Source of the DNA: Planctomycetota bacterium
GTDB lineage: Bacteria > Planctomycetota > UBA1135
Assembly (NCBI GenBank): GCA_008501825.1
Contig: QQUA01000004.1
Span: forward strand, 124,001 to 188,000
Reading direction: 5' to 3'
DNA length: 64,000 nucleotides
Of this stretch, positions 52,805-61,991 are shown in pieces (position 1 is the stretch's first letter; every line of letters starts with the position of its first letter). Position numbers and translations under genes: made by a program. A model generated the notes under the pieces. It made no database searches. It was not told where the DNA came from and worked only from the letters and a program-made list of their open reading frames with translations.

Positions 52805-53821
52805 ATGAACTCATTCCAATCCTTGTTTTGCTCCAGCTTTCGGCTGCCCTGGTCGGTGGCGTCGGCGGTCCTGCTGTTGGGCGCGACTGCGGCCGGCATC
52901 CAGGATCAGGATCCGGACCCCTTGGGCCAGGTGGTGCTGAAACAGGACGGACGGGCTTACACCGCCCGCCAGGTCCTGGAAGCGGCCACCGGAGACCCAG
53001 AACACCAGTACATCCGCAACCTGGTTCAAGATTCGCAACAGCGCAGCCTTTATTTGCGCAGCCCGATGTTCCTGGACCAAGTTCATCAATATTCTCGTTG
53101 GTTGCTGGTGCAGGCCGCCGGTTTGCCGGAGATCACCCGGGAACAATTGGAAAGCGAGGCCCGGTTGTGGGCCAAAGACCGACAAAAGGACTTGCCGGCT
53201 CAGGCGGTGTTGTTGAACCACCGTTTGGAGATTTCCTGGCGCAGCAGCATTCTGGCCACCCTGCAGAATGAATTCAGTGAGCCGGTCTTGCGCCAACACA
53301 TGCTTTCCTCGGTGCCCGAATTCTTCTACGACATTCAAATTTCCTGGTTGCGCCTGCCTTTGATCGACGCTCGCAAAGGAGCCGCCTTGCCCGTGGCGGA
53401 ACGACAAAAGCGCTATCAGGAATTGGCCGAGGTCGCGGCCCGATTGCAAAGCGGCAAGCTGAGCTGGGAACAAGCGGTGGACAAATATGCCCTCCACGAA
53501 GGGGAAAAGAAGAGGAAAGGCTTGGTCGGCCTGGTGCGCCGCAGCATGACCGACAAATTCGAAGAACCGCTGTTGCGCCACACCTTCGACGGTCTCGGCT
53601 ATAAAAATCCGGACAGCCACATCCTCCGCGGCCCGATCATGGGCCAACGCTGGGTGTATCTGGTTCGAGTGGAAAGTTTGGTGCAGCGCATGGTTCCGGT
53701 GCTGCAAAGAGTCCGCGACCAAGTCGATCGCTCGCTCCGGGAAAAGATGCTGCAAGCCAAGTTGCGGGAGTTGGAAACCGAAGTCGAGCGCCAGGTGCTG
53801 GCGCCGATCTTTTTGGACTGA
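52805..53821 (+). CDS. PpiC/SurA-like exported protein
   Basis: 338 residues from ATG 52805, with an exported N-terminus (VASAVLLLGATAAG). The middle is helical with the SurA-like N-domain. The segment from FFYDIQISWLRLPL to QRMVPVLQRVRDQVDRSLREK has the shape of a parvulin (PpiC) domain: LQSGKLSWEQAVDKYALHE, KGLVGLVRRSMTDKF, HILRGPIMGQRWVYLVRV. Parvulins isomerise prolines or chaperone outer-membrane proteins. The core histidine pattern is weak, so a chaperone role is more likely than catalysis. Confidence 0.72.
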   Translation: MNSFQSLFCSSFRLPWSVASAVLLLGATAAGIQDQDPDPLGQVVLKQDGRAYTARQVLEAATGDPEHQYIRNLVQDSQQRSLYLRSPMFLDQVHQYSRWLLVQAAGLPEITREQLESEARLWAKDRQKDLPAQAVLLNHRLEISWRSSILATLQNEFSEPVLRQHMLSSVPEFFYDIQISWLRLPLIDARKGAALPVAERQKRYQELAEVAARLQSGKLSWEQAVDKYALHEGEKKRKGLVGLVRRSMTDKFEEPLLRHTFDGLGYKNPDSHILRGPIMGQRWVYLVRVESLVQRMVPVLQRVRDQVDRSLREKMLQAKLRELETEVERQVLAPIFLD

Positions 53822-53908
53822 TTTTTTTCGCTGGACGGGCCGGCAAAGCTTTTCCAGCTCGGGCGGCGCTGCAAGAATTCAGCCGCCCTTCCCAAAGACA
53901 GGGATCCC

Positions 53909-54841
53909 ATGAGCCAAGCCGTTCTGGCCATCCAAGACCTCACCGTCCGTTACGGGCGTTTTACCGCCATTTACGGCCTCTCGGCCCGGTTCGAGGGCGG
54001 AGCCTTGGGCTTGCTCGGCCCCAACGGCGCCGGCAAATCCTCCATGTTGCGGGCGGTCTTGGGCCTGATCCCGCCGGCCAAGGGCACGATTCAAGTCCTC
54101 GGCCAGGACGCCCGCCGCACCGGCCCGAAGTTGCGCCGGCGCATCGGCTACATGCCGGAGCGGGACAGTTACGTCTCCGGCATGAGCGGAGTGGCGGCCC
54201 TGGCCCATTTGGCTGAAATCAGCGGCTTCCGCCGGCGCGACGCCATGCTGCGAGCCCACGACGTGCTCCACTTTGTCGGCCTCGGCGAGGAGCGCTACCG
54301 GGAAGTGGCCACCTACTCGGTGGGCATGCGCCAGCGCTACAAGTTGGCCGCCGCTCTGGTCCACGACCCCGACGTCCTGATTCTGGACGAGCCGACCAAC
54401 GGTTTGGATCCTCAAGGGCGGGTCAAAATGTTGAATTTGATCCACAAAGTCACCCGCGAGCACGGCATTCATTTGATCATGGCCAGCCATTTGTTGCCGG
54501 ATGTGGAACGGCTTTGCAACGACGTCTGGGTGATGGAAAAGGGTTATTTGCGCATGGCCGATTCGATCGCTCATCTGACCAGCGCCGCCCGCGGGGCCAA
54601 GCGCGTGTTGTTGGCGGACAAAAGTTGCCAGCCCTTCGTTGCCGAAGCCAAAGCCGCCGGCTTGGAAGTCAATTGGAAAGATGGCGGAGAGGAAGTGGTC
54701 CTCAGTCGCCCCGACGGCACCGTGGAACCGCAACTGGTTTTCGCCATGGCGCAACGGAGCGGAGTAGAAGTGCGCGGCATCAAAGCCGCAGCCCGAAGTT
54801 TGGAAGACGCTTTCTTGGAAGCCTTGGAGGGAGCGGAATAA
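53909..54841 (+). CDS. ABC transporter ATPase (ABC-2 type, first pair)
   Basis: 310 residues. Walker A is GPNGAGKSSM, the signature is SVGMRQRYKLAAALV, and Walker B is VLILDEPTNGLDP; the order is normal. The C-terminal 80 residues after the nucleotide-binding domain (residues 230-310) resemble the extra domain of CcmA/NosF-like ATPases. It drives the permease that follows three bases later. Substrate unknown. Confidence 0.88.
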   Translation: MSQAVLAIQDLTVRYGRFTAIYGLSARFEGGALGLLGPNGAGKSSMLRAVLGLIPPAKGTIQVLGQDARRTGPKLRRRIGYMPERDSYVSGMSGVAALAHLAEISGFRRRDAMLRAHDVLHFVGLGEERYREVATYSVGMRQRYKLAAALVHDPDVLILDEPTNGLDPQGRVKMLNLIHKVTREHGIHLIMASHLLPDVERLCNDVWVMEKGYLRMADSIAHLTSAARGAKRVLLADKSCQPFVAEAKAAGLEVNWKDGGEEVVLSRPDGTVEPQLVFAMAQRSGVEVRGIKAAARSLEDAFLEALEGAE

Positions 54842-54844
54842 GCC

Positions 54845-55735
54845 ATGGCTTTTCGAGCCGCTGAATACACCCGCTTCGCGGGAGAACGGGGATCCTCCCC
54901 GGCCTGGATCGCCATCTGGCGCGCCACTTTTCGCCGCGGTTGGGCTTCCGCTTGGGTGCGGCGCCTGACCATGGGAGCGATTCTCACCGCCGGAGCGATC
55001 ACCTTCATCATTTACATCTTCCAAACGGTGGTGCCGGATTGGCGCATGCTGATGGAAGAGATGGGCGAAAACGTACGCGGGCGGGGTCCTGAATTTTCCC
55101 TGGACAGCCGGATCTATCTGGTCTTCCTGCAACTCTTCATCTATCCCTTCCTGCTGCCGCTTTCGGTTTTGATGGGCTACGATTTGATTGCCGGCGACTT
55201 GCGCAGCAACGCCTTGGAAACCTATTTTTCTCGGCCGATTACCCCTTGGGGTTATTTGTTCGGCCGCACCGCCGCCTACACCGCCTTTTTGTTGCTGGTC
55301 ACCCTGGTGCCCATGCTCTGGCTATGGGGTTTCGACGTCACCACGGCACCGGAAGGCCATTTCGACAAAGTCAGCCAAGTGCCGTTGGGGATGACCCTGG
55401 CCATGGGTTTGGTAGCTCTGACCTTGGCTTTGTTCATTCAGGCTTTGACCACCATTACTCGCAACGGATTGTGGACCGCCTTGGTGGTGGTCATTTTGTT
55501 CATCTTCTCCGGCATCCTCGGACCGGTGCTTTATGAATTGACCAACAATCCTTCGTTGCAAGCCGCGGCCTTTTGGGAAAACATCTGGGTGCTGACCAAC
55601 GGTTGCCTCGGCTTTCCGGAAGAAACCGCCGGCCGGGCGCCGTTCACTCTGTCTCTCAGCATCTTCGTCGGCATCGCCGTGGTTTCGCTGCTGTTTCTGC
55701 TGCGCCGCATTCGCAAGGGAGGCCAAGTCGGATGA
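54845..55735 (+). CDS. ABC-2 type permease, first pair
   Basis: 296-residue membrane protein with about six hydrophobic segments. A cytoplasmic start (SPAWIAIWRATFRRGWASAW) leads to TMGAILTAGAITFIIYIF, followed by an exterior loop. GYDLIAGDLRSNALETYFSRPI is the typical ABC-2 membrane signature. The stop shares TGA with the next gene's ATGA, so the four transporter genes are coupled. Confidence 0.85.
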   Translation: MAFRAAEYTRFAGERGSSPAWIAIWRATFRRGWASAWVRRLTMGAILTAGAITFIIYIFQTVVPDWRMLMEEMGENVRGRGPEFSLDSRIYLVFLQLFIYPFLLPLSVLMGYDLIAGDLRSNALETYFSRPITPWGYLFGRTAAYTAFLLLVTLVPMLWLWGFDVTTAPEGHFDKVSQVPLGMTLAMGLVALTLALFIQALTTITRNGLWTALVVVILFIFSGILGPVLYELTNNPSLQAAAFWENIWVLTNGCLGFPEETAGRAPFTLSLSIFVGIAVVSLLFLLRRIRKGGQVG

Positions 55736-56661
55736 CCGCACCCGCCTTACGTTGCGTCAATCTTTCCCGCTGGTACGGGGAAGTCCAAGGCCTGTCCGGT
55801 TTGACCGTGGACATGCACGGCGGCGTCATCGGTTTGTTGGGACCGAACGGTTCCGGCAAAACCACTTTGATGCGGCTCTTAACCGGCTTGGCCGAGCCGA
55901 GCAGCGGATACGCCGAAATCTTCGGGGTGCGCATGGGCAGTCAGGCCCATGATTTGTTCCGCCGCATCGGCCATGCCCCCGGCGACGACATTCACTTTGA
56001 AAACGAGCGAGCGGTGGACTTCCTTCGCCTGTTGGCTCGTCTTGGCGGCGAGACTGGCGCCACCGTCCGGCAATTAGCCGATCGGGCCCTGGATCACGTC
56101 GGCTTGTTGGACCGGGGAGATACTCGCCTGAAAGCCATGTCCAAGGGCATGCGGCAACGAATCAAAGTCGCCCAAGCGCTTTTGTTCGAACCGGAACTGC
56201 TGCTTTTGGACGAACCTCTCAACGGCATGGATCCTTTGAGCCGGCGCCAGATCATGGATTTGGTCCGGCGTCACGGCAGCCAGGGAGGAACGGTGGTGTT
56301 CGCTTCTCACATCCTGCATGAAGTGGAGGCGGTCACCGATCAAGTGGTCATGTTGCATCACGGCCGTTTGCTGGCGGAAGGACGGCTCAGCGAAATTCGT
56401 GACTTGCTTAGCCAAAAACCCCGCCGGGTCACCTTGAACAGCCCCGCCCGCCGTTCCATCGCCGCTTCGTTGCTGGAAGAAGAAGCGGTCCGTTCGGTGG
56501 CTTTCGGCGAAGGCGATGAATTGAGCGTGGAAACCCGGGATCTGGACGGTTTGGTCGCCCGCTTACAAAGCCTTGGCGCCGAAGGACAGGTGCAAAGCTT
56601 GCAAATCATGGACGAAAACCTGGAAGCAGTGTTCGACTTGCTGGTAGGAGGTTGGACTTGA
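55732..56661 (+). CDS. ABC transporter ATPase (second pair)
   Basis: 309 residues from ATG 55732, which overlaps the stop of the permease upstream. Walker A is GLLGPNGSGKTTLMR, the signature MSKGMRQRIKVAQAL, and Walker B LLLDEPLNGMDPLS. It differs clearly from the first ATPase, so this is not a recent duplication. A C-terminal domain of about 90 residues follows (LSEIRDLLSQKPRRVTLNS). Confidence 0.88.
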   Translation: MTAPALRCVNLSRWYGEVQGLSGLTVDMHGGVIGLLGPNGSGKTTLMRLLTGLAEPSSGYAEIFGVRMGSQAHDLFRRIGHAPGDDIHFENERAVDFLRLLARLGGETGATVRQLADRALDHVGLLDRGDTRLKAMSKGMRQRIKVAQALLFEPELLLLDEPLNGMDPLSRRQIMDLVRRHGSQGGTVVFASHILHEVEAVTDQVVMLHHGRLLAEGRLSEIRDLLSQKPRRVTLNSPARRSIAASLLEEEAVRSVAFGEGDELSVETRDLDGLVARLQSLGAEGQVQSLQIMDENLEAVFDLLVGGWT

Positions 56662-57449
56662 GCTCCATCGCCGCCATGTTCCACCTGACCGGCTTTGCTT
56701 TGCGCCGGCGTTTGTTCGGTTGGCAAGCCTTGGCTTCCACGGCGGTGGCTTTGGTGCCGACCTTGGTGGCTTTGATCGCCGCCGGGGAAATTCGGTCCGG
56801 CAACGAGCAAGTCCCGAAGCCCTATGAGCTTTACGGCGAGTTTTTAGCCCCGGTCTGCTTGTATTGCGTGTTGCCCTTTTTGAGCATGCTGACCATGTTG
56901 CCGGTGGTCGGCTCGCTCTACGATCGCGGTGCCATCGGTTATTTGTTCACTCGGCCGACGCCGCGCTGGTCCTTATTGCTCGGGTTGTACAAGGGCGGAT
57001 TGCTGGCCATGTTGCCGATCATGCTGGTGGCATCGGTGGTGCCGGCCTTGGTCCTGATGCCTCTTTCCCATGGCATCGAGTTCCGCTTCTGGCTGCAACG
57101 AGTGGCTTATTTGAGCGCCATTTTGTGGATCGGCTCCGCCGCTTACGGGGCCTTGTGCATGTTTCTCGGCGTCTGGTCGAAGAAAGCCTTGCTGTGGGCG
57201 CTGGGTTTGTTGATCGGATGGGGCGTCATCGCCGGCAGCTTGACCGGCCCGTTGCGGGAAATTTCGCTTCACCGCTACCTCCTGGGCCTGATGCGCAATT
57301 GGCTGGCGGTGGACAACGCTTGGACCGGCTTTTTCGTTCCCGACCGGGACCCTCCCTCTTCGGTTCAGGCGGTGTTGGTTCTGGCCTTGGGAACTTTGAT
57401 CTTCCTGGCCATGGCGGTTCGGGCCATGCACAAACGCGACGTCCTTTAA
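56658..57449 (+). CDS. ABC-2 type permease, second pair
   Basis: 263-residue membrane protein with about six hydrophobic segments. The start is TTG 56658, which overlaps the ATPase stop in a TTGA and has an AGGAGG six bases upstream, one of the few clear ribosome-binding sites in the window. The alternative ATG is at 56676. The YDRGAIGYLFTRPTPRWSLL segment matches ABC-2 permeases of the NosY/GldF kind. Confidence 0.82.
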   Translation: MSSIAAMFHLTGFALRRRLFGWQALASTAVALVPTLVALIAAGEIRSGNEQVPKPYELYGEFLAPVCLYCVLPFLSMLTMLPVVGSLYDRGAIGYLFTRPTPRWSLLLGLYKGGLLAMLPIMLVASVVPALVLMPLSHGIEFRFWLQRVAYLSAILWIGSAAYGALCMFLGVWSKKALLWALGLLIGWGVIAGSLTGPLREISLHRYLLGLMRNWLAVDNAWTGFFVPDRDPPSSVQAVLVLALGTLIFLAMAVRAMHKRDVL

Positions 57450-57458
57450 GGGCGCTTC

Positions 57459-57464
57459 TAAAGT
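57459..57464 (+). promoter_or_regulatory. Putative -10 box (TAAAGT) of the DDAH-like gene
   Basis: TAAAGT ends nine bases before the ATG at 57474 and lies just after the permease stop. It suggests a separate, leaderless transcript. Confidence 0.4.
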
Positions 57465-57473
57465 AGGCGGGTC

Positions 57474-58370
57474 ATGGCTCTGATCCGTCACCTGAAAGCT
57501 TGGTCCCGGCGCCCGTCGGAGCTGCCGGCGGTACCTCCTTTGAAAGGAGTTTTATTGGCCGACCCCGCCGCTTTTCAGGTAGTGGAATGCATCAATCCCC
57601 ACATGACGTCGGAAGACGGTTCCTTGAATCGCATCGACGCTGCCGAAGCCCGCAAGCAATGGCAGGCCTTGAAGGACGCCTATTGCCGGATCGGTTTGGA
57701 AGTGGCCGTATTGCCGCCGGTCCCCGGCTTGCAAGACCTTTGTTTCAGCGCCAACCCATCCATGGTGTTGCCGCTACCTGACGGAGCCAAAGAAGTCTGG
57801 TTGGGACGCATGGCTCATGCATCGCGGGCGGCGGAAGTGGAACACCACCGCCGTTTTTTTGCTTCCCGAAAGTATGCGGTGCGGGAAATGCCCGAGTCGG
57901 TGGCCCGCTTCGAAGGATGCGGCGACGGCCTGCTCCACCCCGGACGCTTTCTGCTTCACGCCGGAGTCGGCTTTCGTTCCGACCCGGGAGCTTGGCAGAT
58001 CATCGCCGACGCCCACCCGGAGTTGGACGTCCTACTCTATGAGTTGCAAGATCCGCGTTTCTATCACTTGGATACCGCTCTGGCGCCGCTCCATGAAACC
58101 AGCGCCCTTTGGGTGGAAGAAGCTTTTTCCCCCGAAGGAAAGGCTTTGTTGCAGGCGGCGTTTCCAACTTTGATTCCGATTCCCTTGGAAGAAGCGATGA
58201 ACTTCGCCGGCAACGCCCACTGCCCCGACGGCAAACACGTGTTGTTGCAAGCCGGTTCCCCGATCATCGAACGGAAGCTGCAAGAAGCAGGATTTGCCAC
58301 CATAGCTCTGGAAACCGGCGAATTCATCAAATCCGGCGGCTCGGTGTTTTGTCTGAAGCAGTCGTTTTAA
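57474..58370 (+). CDS. DDAH/amidinotransferase-family hydrolase
   Basis: 298 residues of the pentein fold. The likely catalytic set is Cys293 in SGGSVFCLKQ, His198 in RFYHLDTAL and the acidic residues in RFEGCGDGLL. The N-terminus has the family pattern VVECINPHMT. Close relatives hydrolyse dimethylarginine (DDAH) or act as arginine or agmatine deiminases. The FSANPSM loop (usually FTANP) is typical of DDAH-like bacterial proteins. The substrate should be guanidino compounds. Confidence 0.82.
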   Translation: MALIRHLKAWSRRPSELPAVPPLKGVLLADPAAFQVVECINPHMTSEDGSLNRIDAAEARKQWQALKDAYCRIGLEVAVLPPVPGLQDLCFSANPSMVLPLPDGAKEVWLGRMAHASRAAEVEHHRRFFASRKYAVREMPESVARFEGCGDGLLHPGRFLLHAGVGFRSDPGAWQIIADAHPELDVLLYELQDPRFYHLDTALAPLHETSALWVEEAFSPEGKALLQAAFPTLIPIPLEEAMNFAGNAHCPDGKHVLLQAGSPIIERKLQEAGFATIALETGEFIKSGGSVFCLKQSF

Positions 58371-58483
58371 AATCCCGCTTCAGAAAAATAACTGTTCCGG
58401 TTGCCACTTTCATCGGGACTAGGCTGTTGGCGGCGAAGCATCCCATTTGTCCCTGCCATCCCCCCCGCTCCCCCCATTCCCCC

Positions 58484-60079
58484 ATGTTCAAAGCGAACTT
58501 CCGCACTTCTCTTCTATTCCTGACCGGCTTATCCCTGGTCTTCGTTTCCGCCAAGGCGGAAGCTCAGGGCGGCGCCTTTGTTCCCGGAACGGATTATCCC
58601 GCCCTTCGCCCCTGGTCCGGCAGCCGCAACTTCAACCGAGCCAGCGGAGATTTCAACGACGACGGCGTCCGTGATTTGTTGACTGAAGACGACGGTTATG
58701 TGGAAGTGATTTCCGGCCGCGACGGCAACGTCCTATTTTCCGCCGGCTGGGGCAGCTCCTCCGCCGGCTCCAGCGTGCAAAGCGGCGCCGCCTGGGATTT
58801 GCGCTGGATCGGAGATTTCAACGGGGATGCTCCCAGCGACGTGGTCTTTCTTTGGGCCCCGAACCCGGCCCTCCAAGCTGTTTCCCTGGGCTATCCCCAA
58901 ATCGTTCTGGGCAATGACCTCGGTGGCATCGCTTTCCAATCCCATGCTCTTCCGGCAGCCTACGCCTTCGGAGCCGGAGACCAGGACGGCGACGGTTTGG
59001 ACGACGTCACCTTCGGCGGAAATCCGAACGGCCAAGGAGAATTTGATACTCATGGAGTGCATGGCTTGATCCGTCGTTTGAACGAGTTGGTTCACGATCA
59101 AGTGCATCCTATTTCCGACCTTACCGGGGACGGCAACGTCGATCTGTTTGCCTATCGCCCCGGCAGCAGCAGTTTCCCGGTATGGATGGAATCCCTTACC
59201 GGCAACCTGCTCCAATTTTTACCGAAACCTTCCGGAGGCATTGCCCGGACCGGAGCGGTTTTAGGAGACGTCAACGGCGACGGCTTCGTCGACTGCGCCG
59301 TAGCGTTCTCAGCCGGCCTGTTTCAATATGAAGATGAATTCTGGATTTATTCAGGAATGGACGGAAGCACTCTTCGCACCCATTCCGAACCTGGATTGGA
59401 AGAATTATCCAGCGGTATTGCACCGGCCGGAGACGTGGACTTGGACGGTTTGGCGGACTACGCCATTCAATTTAGCCGGGGCAGTCAATCCACGGAGCGG
59501 ATCCATTCCGGGGCGGATGGTTCGGTTTTGTTTGAACGGCAAACAGCGGATTCCGGCCTTGACGATCCGATCATGGACTTCGGCCGCACCCCTTATCGAC
59601 ATCGTCGAGTGGGCTGGCTGGGCCCGGACCCCTTCGACCGTCCCGGGAGCTTGCTCGCCATCCGGGACCAATATCTGGAAATCCTGCCCGGGCTCGGTTC
59701 CGACCAAACTCAGCTTTCGAGCGGGGCAGGAGGGAGCGCCCAATTCACTTTGCACATGCCTCCGAGCGAAGCCGACTTCCTTTACGCCATCCTGGCTTCC
59801 AATTTGAAACCGGGAAGCTCTTTCTTGGGCTACGTAGAAGTGCCCCTGGCCCAGGGACCGTTGTTTCAAATCATGCTGCATAACCCGCCCTCTTTTTTCC
59901 ATGGCGCCCAAGGCCAACTCGATGCCGAAGCCGAGGGCGAAGCGGTTTTGGATTTGCCGCCCAACCTCATTACTCCCTGGGCCGGAACGACGGTCCGCTT
60001 TGCCGCCGTGACTTTCGAACCGCAGAGTTTTCAGGCCAGTTTTTCTTCTCGGGCGGTTGCCGTGGAGATCTTGCCCTAA
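58484..60079 (+). CDS. Secreted FG-GAP/integrin-like propeller protein
   Basis: 531 residues from ATG 58484. Signal peptide SLLFLTGLSLVFVSAKAEA. Calcium-type repeats DFNDDGVRD, DFNGDAPSD, DQDGDGLDD, DLTGDGNVD, DVNGDGFVD and DVDLDGLAD mark the FG-GAP blades. From residue 420 a beta-rich domain (FLYAILASNLKPGSS ... VRFAAVTFEP) is shared with the convergent gene. It is a secreted or surface protein of unknown partner. Confidence 0.85.
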   Translation: MFKANFRTSLLFLTGLSLVFVSAKAEAQGGAFVPGTDYPALRPWSGSRNFNRASGDFNDDGVRDLLTEDDGYVEVISGRDGNVLFSAGWGSSSAGSSVQSGAAWDLRWIGDFNGDAPSDVVFLWAPNPALQAVSLGYPQIVLGNDLGGIAFQSHALPAAYAFGAGDQDGDGLDDVTFGGNPNGQGEFDTHGVHGLIRRLNELVHDQVHPISDLTGDGNVDLFAYRPGSSSFPVWMESLTGNLLQFLPKPSGGIARTGAVLGDVNGDGFVDCAVAFSAGLFQYEDEFWIYSGMDGSTLRTHSEPGLEELSSGIAPAGDVDLDGLADYAIQFSRGSQSTERIHSGADGSVLFERQTADSGLDDPIMDFGRTPYRHRRVGWLGPDPFDRPGSLLAIRDQYLEILPGLGSDQTQLSSGAGGSAQFTLHMPPSEADFLYAILASNLKPGSSFLGYVEVPLAQGPLFQIMLHNPPSFFHGAQGQLDAEAEGEAVLDLPPNLITPWAGTTVRFAAVTFEPQSFQASFSSRAVAVEILP

Positions 60080-60095
60080 GGCCCAGTCCAAAGAT

Positions 60096-61817
60096 TCAAG
60101 GCCGAGTGCGGAGACTTACTGAGGCCGAAGACAGGCGCGGTTGGCCCGGGGCGTAGCTGATGGCGGCGAGGTAGAGGCGGCGGCCGACCCACGTGGCCGA
60201 GGTGCCGGCAGGAAGGGTGTAGGAGGCGCTGGCGTTGCCGTTGGCATCCAAGCTGCTGTAGGCGTTTTCAAACGCCGCCGGGGCCTGTCCGCTCAGCATC
60301 TGCTGATAGAAGTGATCCTGACTCAAAGGGATCAATAAATCGGCCAAGCGCGAAGGGCCGGGACCGGTGAGGCTGGCTAGTACGGCGTAAGCGTAGCCGG
60401 CCTCGCTGTCGGGGAAGTCGATGTCCAAGGTCGCAACCCCGCCTTCATCAACGGACAGGCTGGAGGTGTCGATGCGCAAGAAGGGATCGACGCTGAGAAT
60501 TTCGACGTAACCCGGGCCGCCTTGCAAAAAGCCGAACTGAGGGGCACCGACCAACAAGTCGGGGATGCCGTCGCCGGTGACATCCTCGCCGGCGGCAACG
60601 TCTTCGCCGAAGATGTCTCCGGTCGAGTTTCCGGAATGTTCCCAAAGCAGAGTGCCGTCAGCACCGGAAAATAGGCGCACCATGCCGTCTTCGAGGTTTG
60701 GGCCGCCCGTTCGGGCCACCGAAACCAACAACTCGCTGATGCCATCGCCATTGAGATCGCCGGCACAAGCTACCGCATGGCCGAACCAACCGTGGCCGGG
60801 AATGCCTTCAAAGCGAAAAATTATCTCCCCGGTTCGGCCGGAGCACAGATAAGCCGCACCGACGTGAGGATAGCCATCGATGGTTTCCAGTTCAGCGCCG
60901 ACGAGGATTTCCGGATATCCGTCTTGGTTGGTATCGGGAACGGAACAAACATCAACTCCAAACACACTGGTTTCGGCGATTCCTTCCATGGCGAAGATCA
61001 ACTCACCCGTTGCACCGGAATAAAGAAAAACCTTCCCAGCTTCTTCTAGATCCGGAGTGTTAAATCCTGGAGCACCGACGAGAAAATCGCTCACTCCATC
61101 ACGATCATAATCTTCTCCAAAGGCCACCGAATGCCCCAACATCATGAACGAATGGGTGCCTTCGTAGTGATGCAGCACGCTGCCGTCCTTGCCGGAAAAG
61201 ACCCAGGCGGAACCCGAATTGGCGTAAAGATGGAGGATGGAATCCAGGCCCGCTCCCACCAGTAGGTCGGGATAGCCGTCGCCGTTGACGTCATGGCCGC
61301 CGTCGACAGCGCGGCCGAACCATACATTGCCCAGCAACTTATGAATGACGGAACCATCCGCGCCCGAGTACACGAAGGCGGCACCAAAGAAGCCTTCTTC
61401 GATCCAACCGGACGCTCCGGCTATGAAGTCGGGAATGCCGTCGAGGTTGACGTCGCCTGCACCGGCAACTGGCCAACCCAGCCACTGTCGAGCGAAAGAA
61501 CCGTCGACCCGAAGCAATAGATTGCCGGTAACACTTGAATGAACGAATACAGAACCCGCGCTGGTTATGCCGCCTGGATCAGCCGTGTCCGCTCCAACCA
61601 CAATGTCAGGCAATCCATCGCCATCCAGGTCTCCGATGAAGTCCACCGAACGGCCAAAAAAGTCTCCATAGTATTCGCCATCGACGTGCAACGACACTTC
61701 GAAGGCCCCGCCGGCTTGGGCCTGAGCCGTTTCGGGCCAAACAACAACGAGCAAAACCAAAATGGCGAGGTAACACGATTTCGCCGAATTATTTTTTGGG
61801 AGATTTTTTTGCCACAT
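60096..61817 (-). CDS. Secreted FG-GAP seven-blade propeller protein
   Basis: 573 residues with a signal (CYLAILVLLVVVWPETAQA). Seven calcium-loop repeats (DLDGDGLPD, DVNLDGIPD, DVNGDGYPD, DYDRDGVSD, DTNQDGYPE, DLNGDGISE, DVTGDGIPD) are separated by VFSG/VYSG-containing strands and should make a complete seven-bladed propeller. The C-terminal domain (YAYAVLASLTGPGPS ... LYLAAISYAP) is homologous to that of the convergent protein, 16 bases away. Unknown role; it is not an enzyme by visible motif. Confidence 0.87.
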   Translation of the reverse strand: MWQKNLPKNNSAKSCYLAILVLLVVVWPETAQAQAGGAFEVSLHVDGEYYGDFFGRSVDFIGDLDGDGLPDIVVGADTADPGGITSAGSVFVHSSVTGNLLLRVDGSFARQWLGWPVAGAGDVNLDGIPDFIAGASGWIEEGFFGAAFVYSGADGSVIHKLLGNVWFGRAVDGGHDVNGDGYPDLLVGAGLDSILHLYANSGSAWVFSGKDGSVLHHYEGTHSFMMLGHSVAFGEDYDRDGVSDFLVGAPGFNTPDLEEAGKVFLYSGATGELIFAMEGIAETSVFGVDVCSVPDTNQDGYPEILVGAELETIDGYPHVGAAYLCSGRTGEIIFRFEGIPGHGWFGHAVACAGDLNGDGISELLVSVARTGGPNLEDGMVRLFSGADGTLLWEHSGNSTGDIFGEDVAAGEDVTGDGIPDLLVGAPQFGFLQGGPGYVEILSVDPFLRIDTSSLSVDEGGVATLDIDFPDSEAGYAYAVLASLTGPGPSRLADLLIPLSQDHFYQQMLSGQAPAAFENAYSSLDANGNASASYTLPAGTSATWVGRRLYLAAISYAPGQPRLSSASVSLRTRP

Positions 61818-61928
61818 TCTTCAAAAAGTTTTGCAATTCCGGGGAATGACGCGCTAAGCGTCTCCATTTCCCATAGGGTAACATCAACAATTGGAACCAA
61901 AATTATGGCACGACGATAGAACGGCCGA

Positions 61929-61954
61929 GGCCCCGCCGAAATTGCGGCGGGGCC
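61929..61954 (-). terminator. Strong GC hairpin downstream of ddl
   Basis: GGCCCCGCCG and CGGCGGGGCC form a perfect 10-bp stem with a six-base loop. On the plus strand it is followed by a short CGTTTC. On the minus strand, downstream of the ddl end, there is no clear T-run, so termination efficiency is unsure. Confidence 0.5.
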
Positions 61955-61991
61955 CGTTTCGATTTACGGCAAAGAAACTCTTCAATCAAAA

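Noticed and set aside
53822..53908. Terminator after the PpiC-like gene
   Set aside because: A weak GCTGGA/TCCAGC pairing exists, but the loop is long and the T-run precedes the stem instead of following it.
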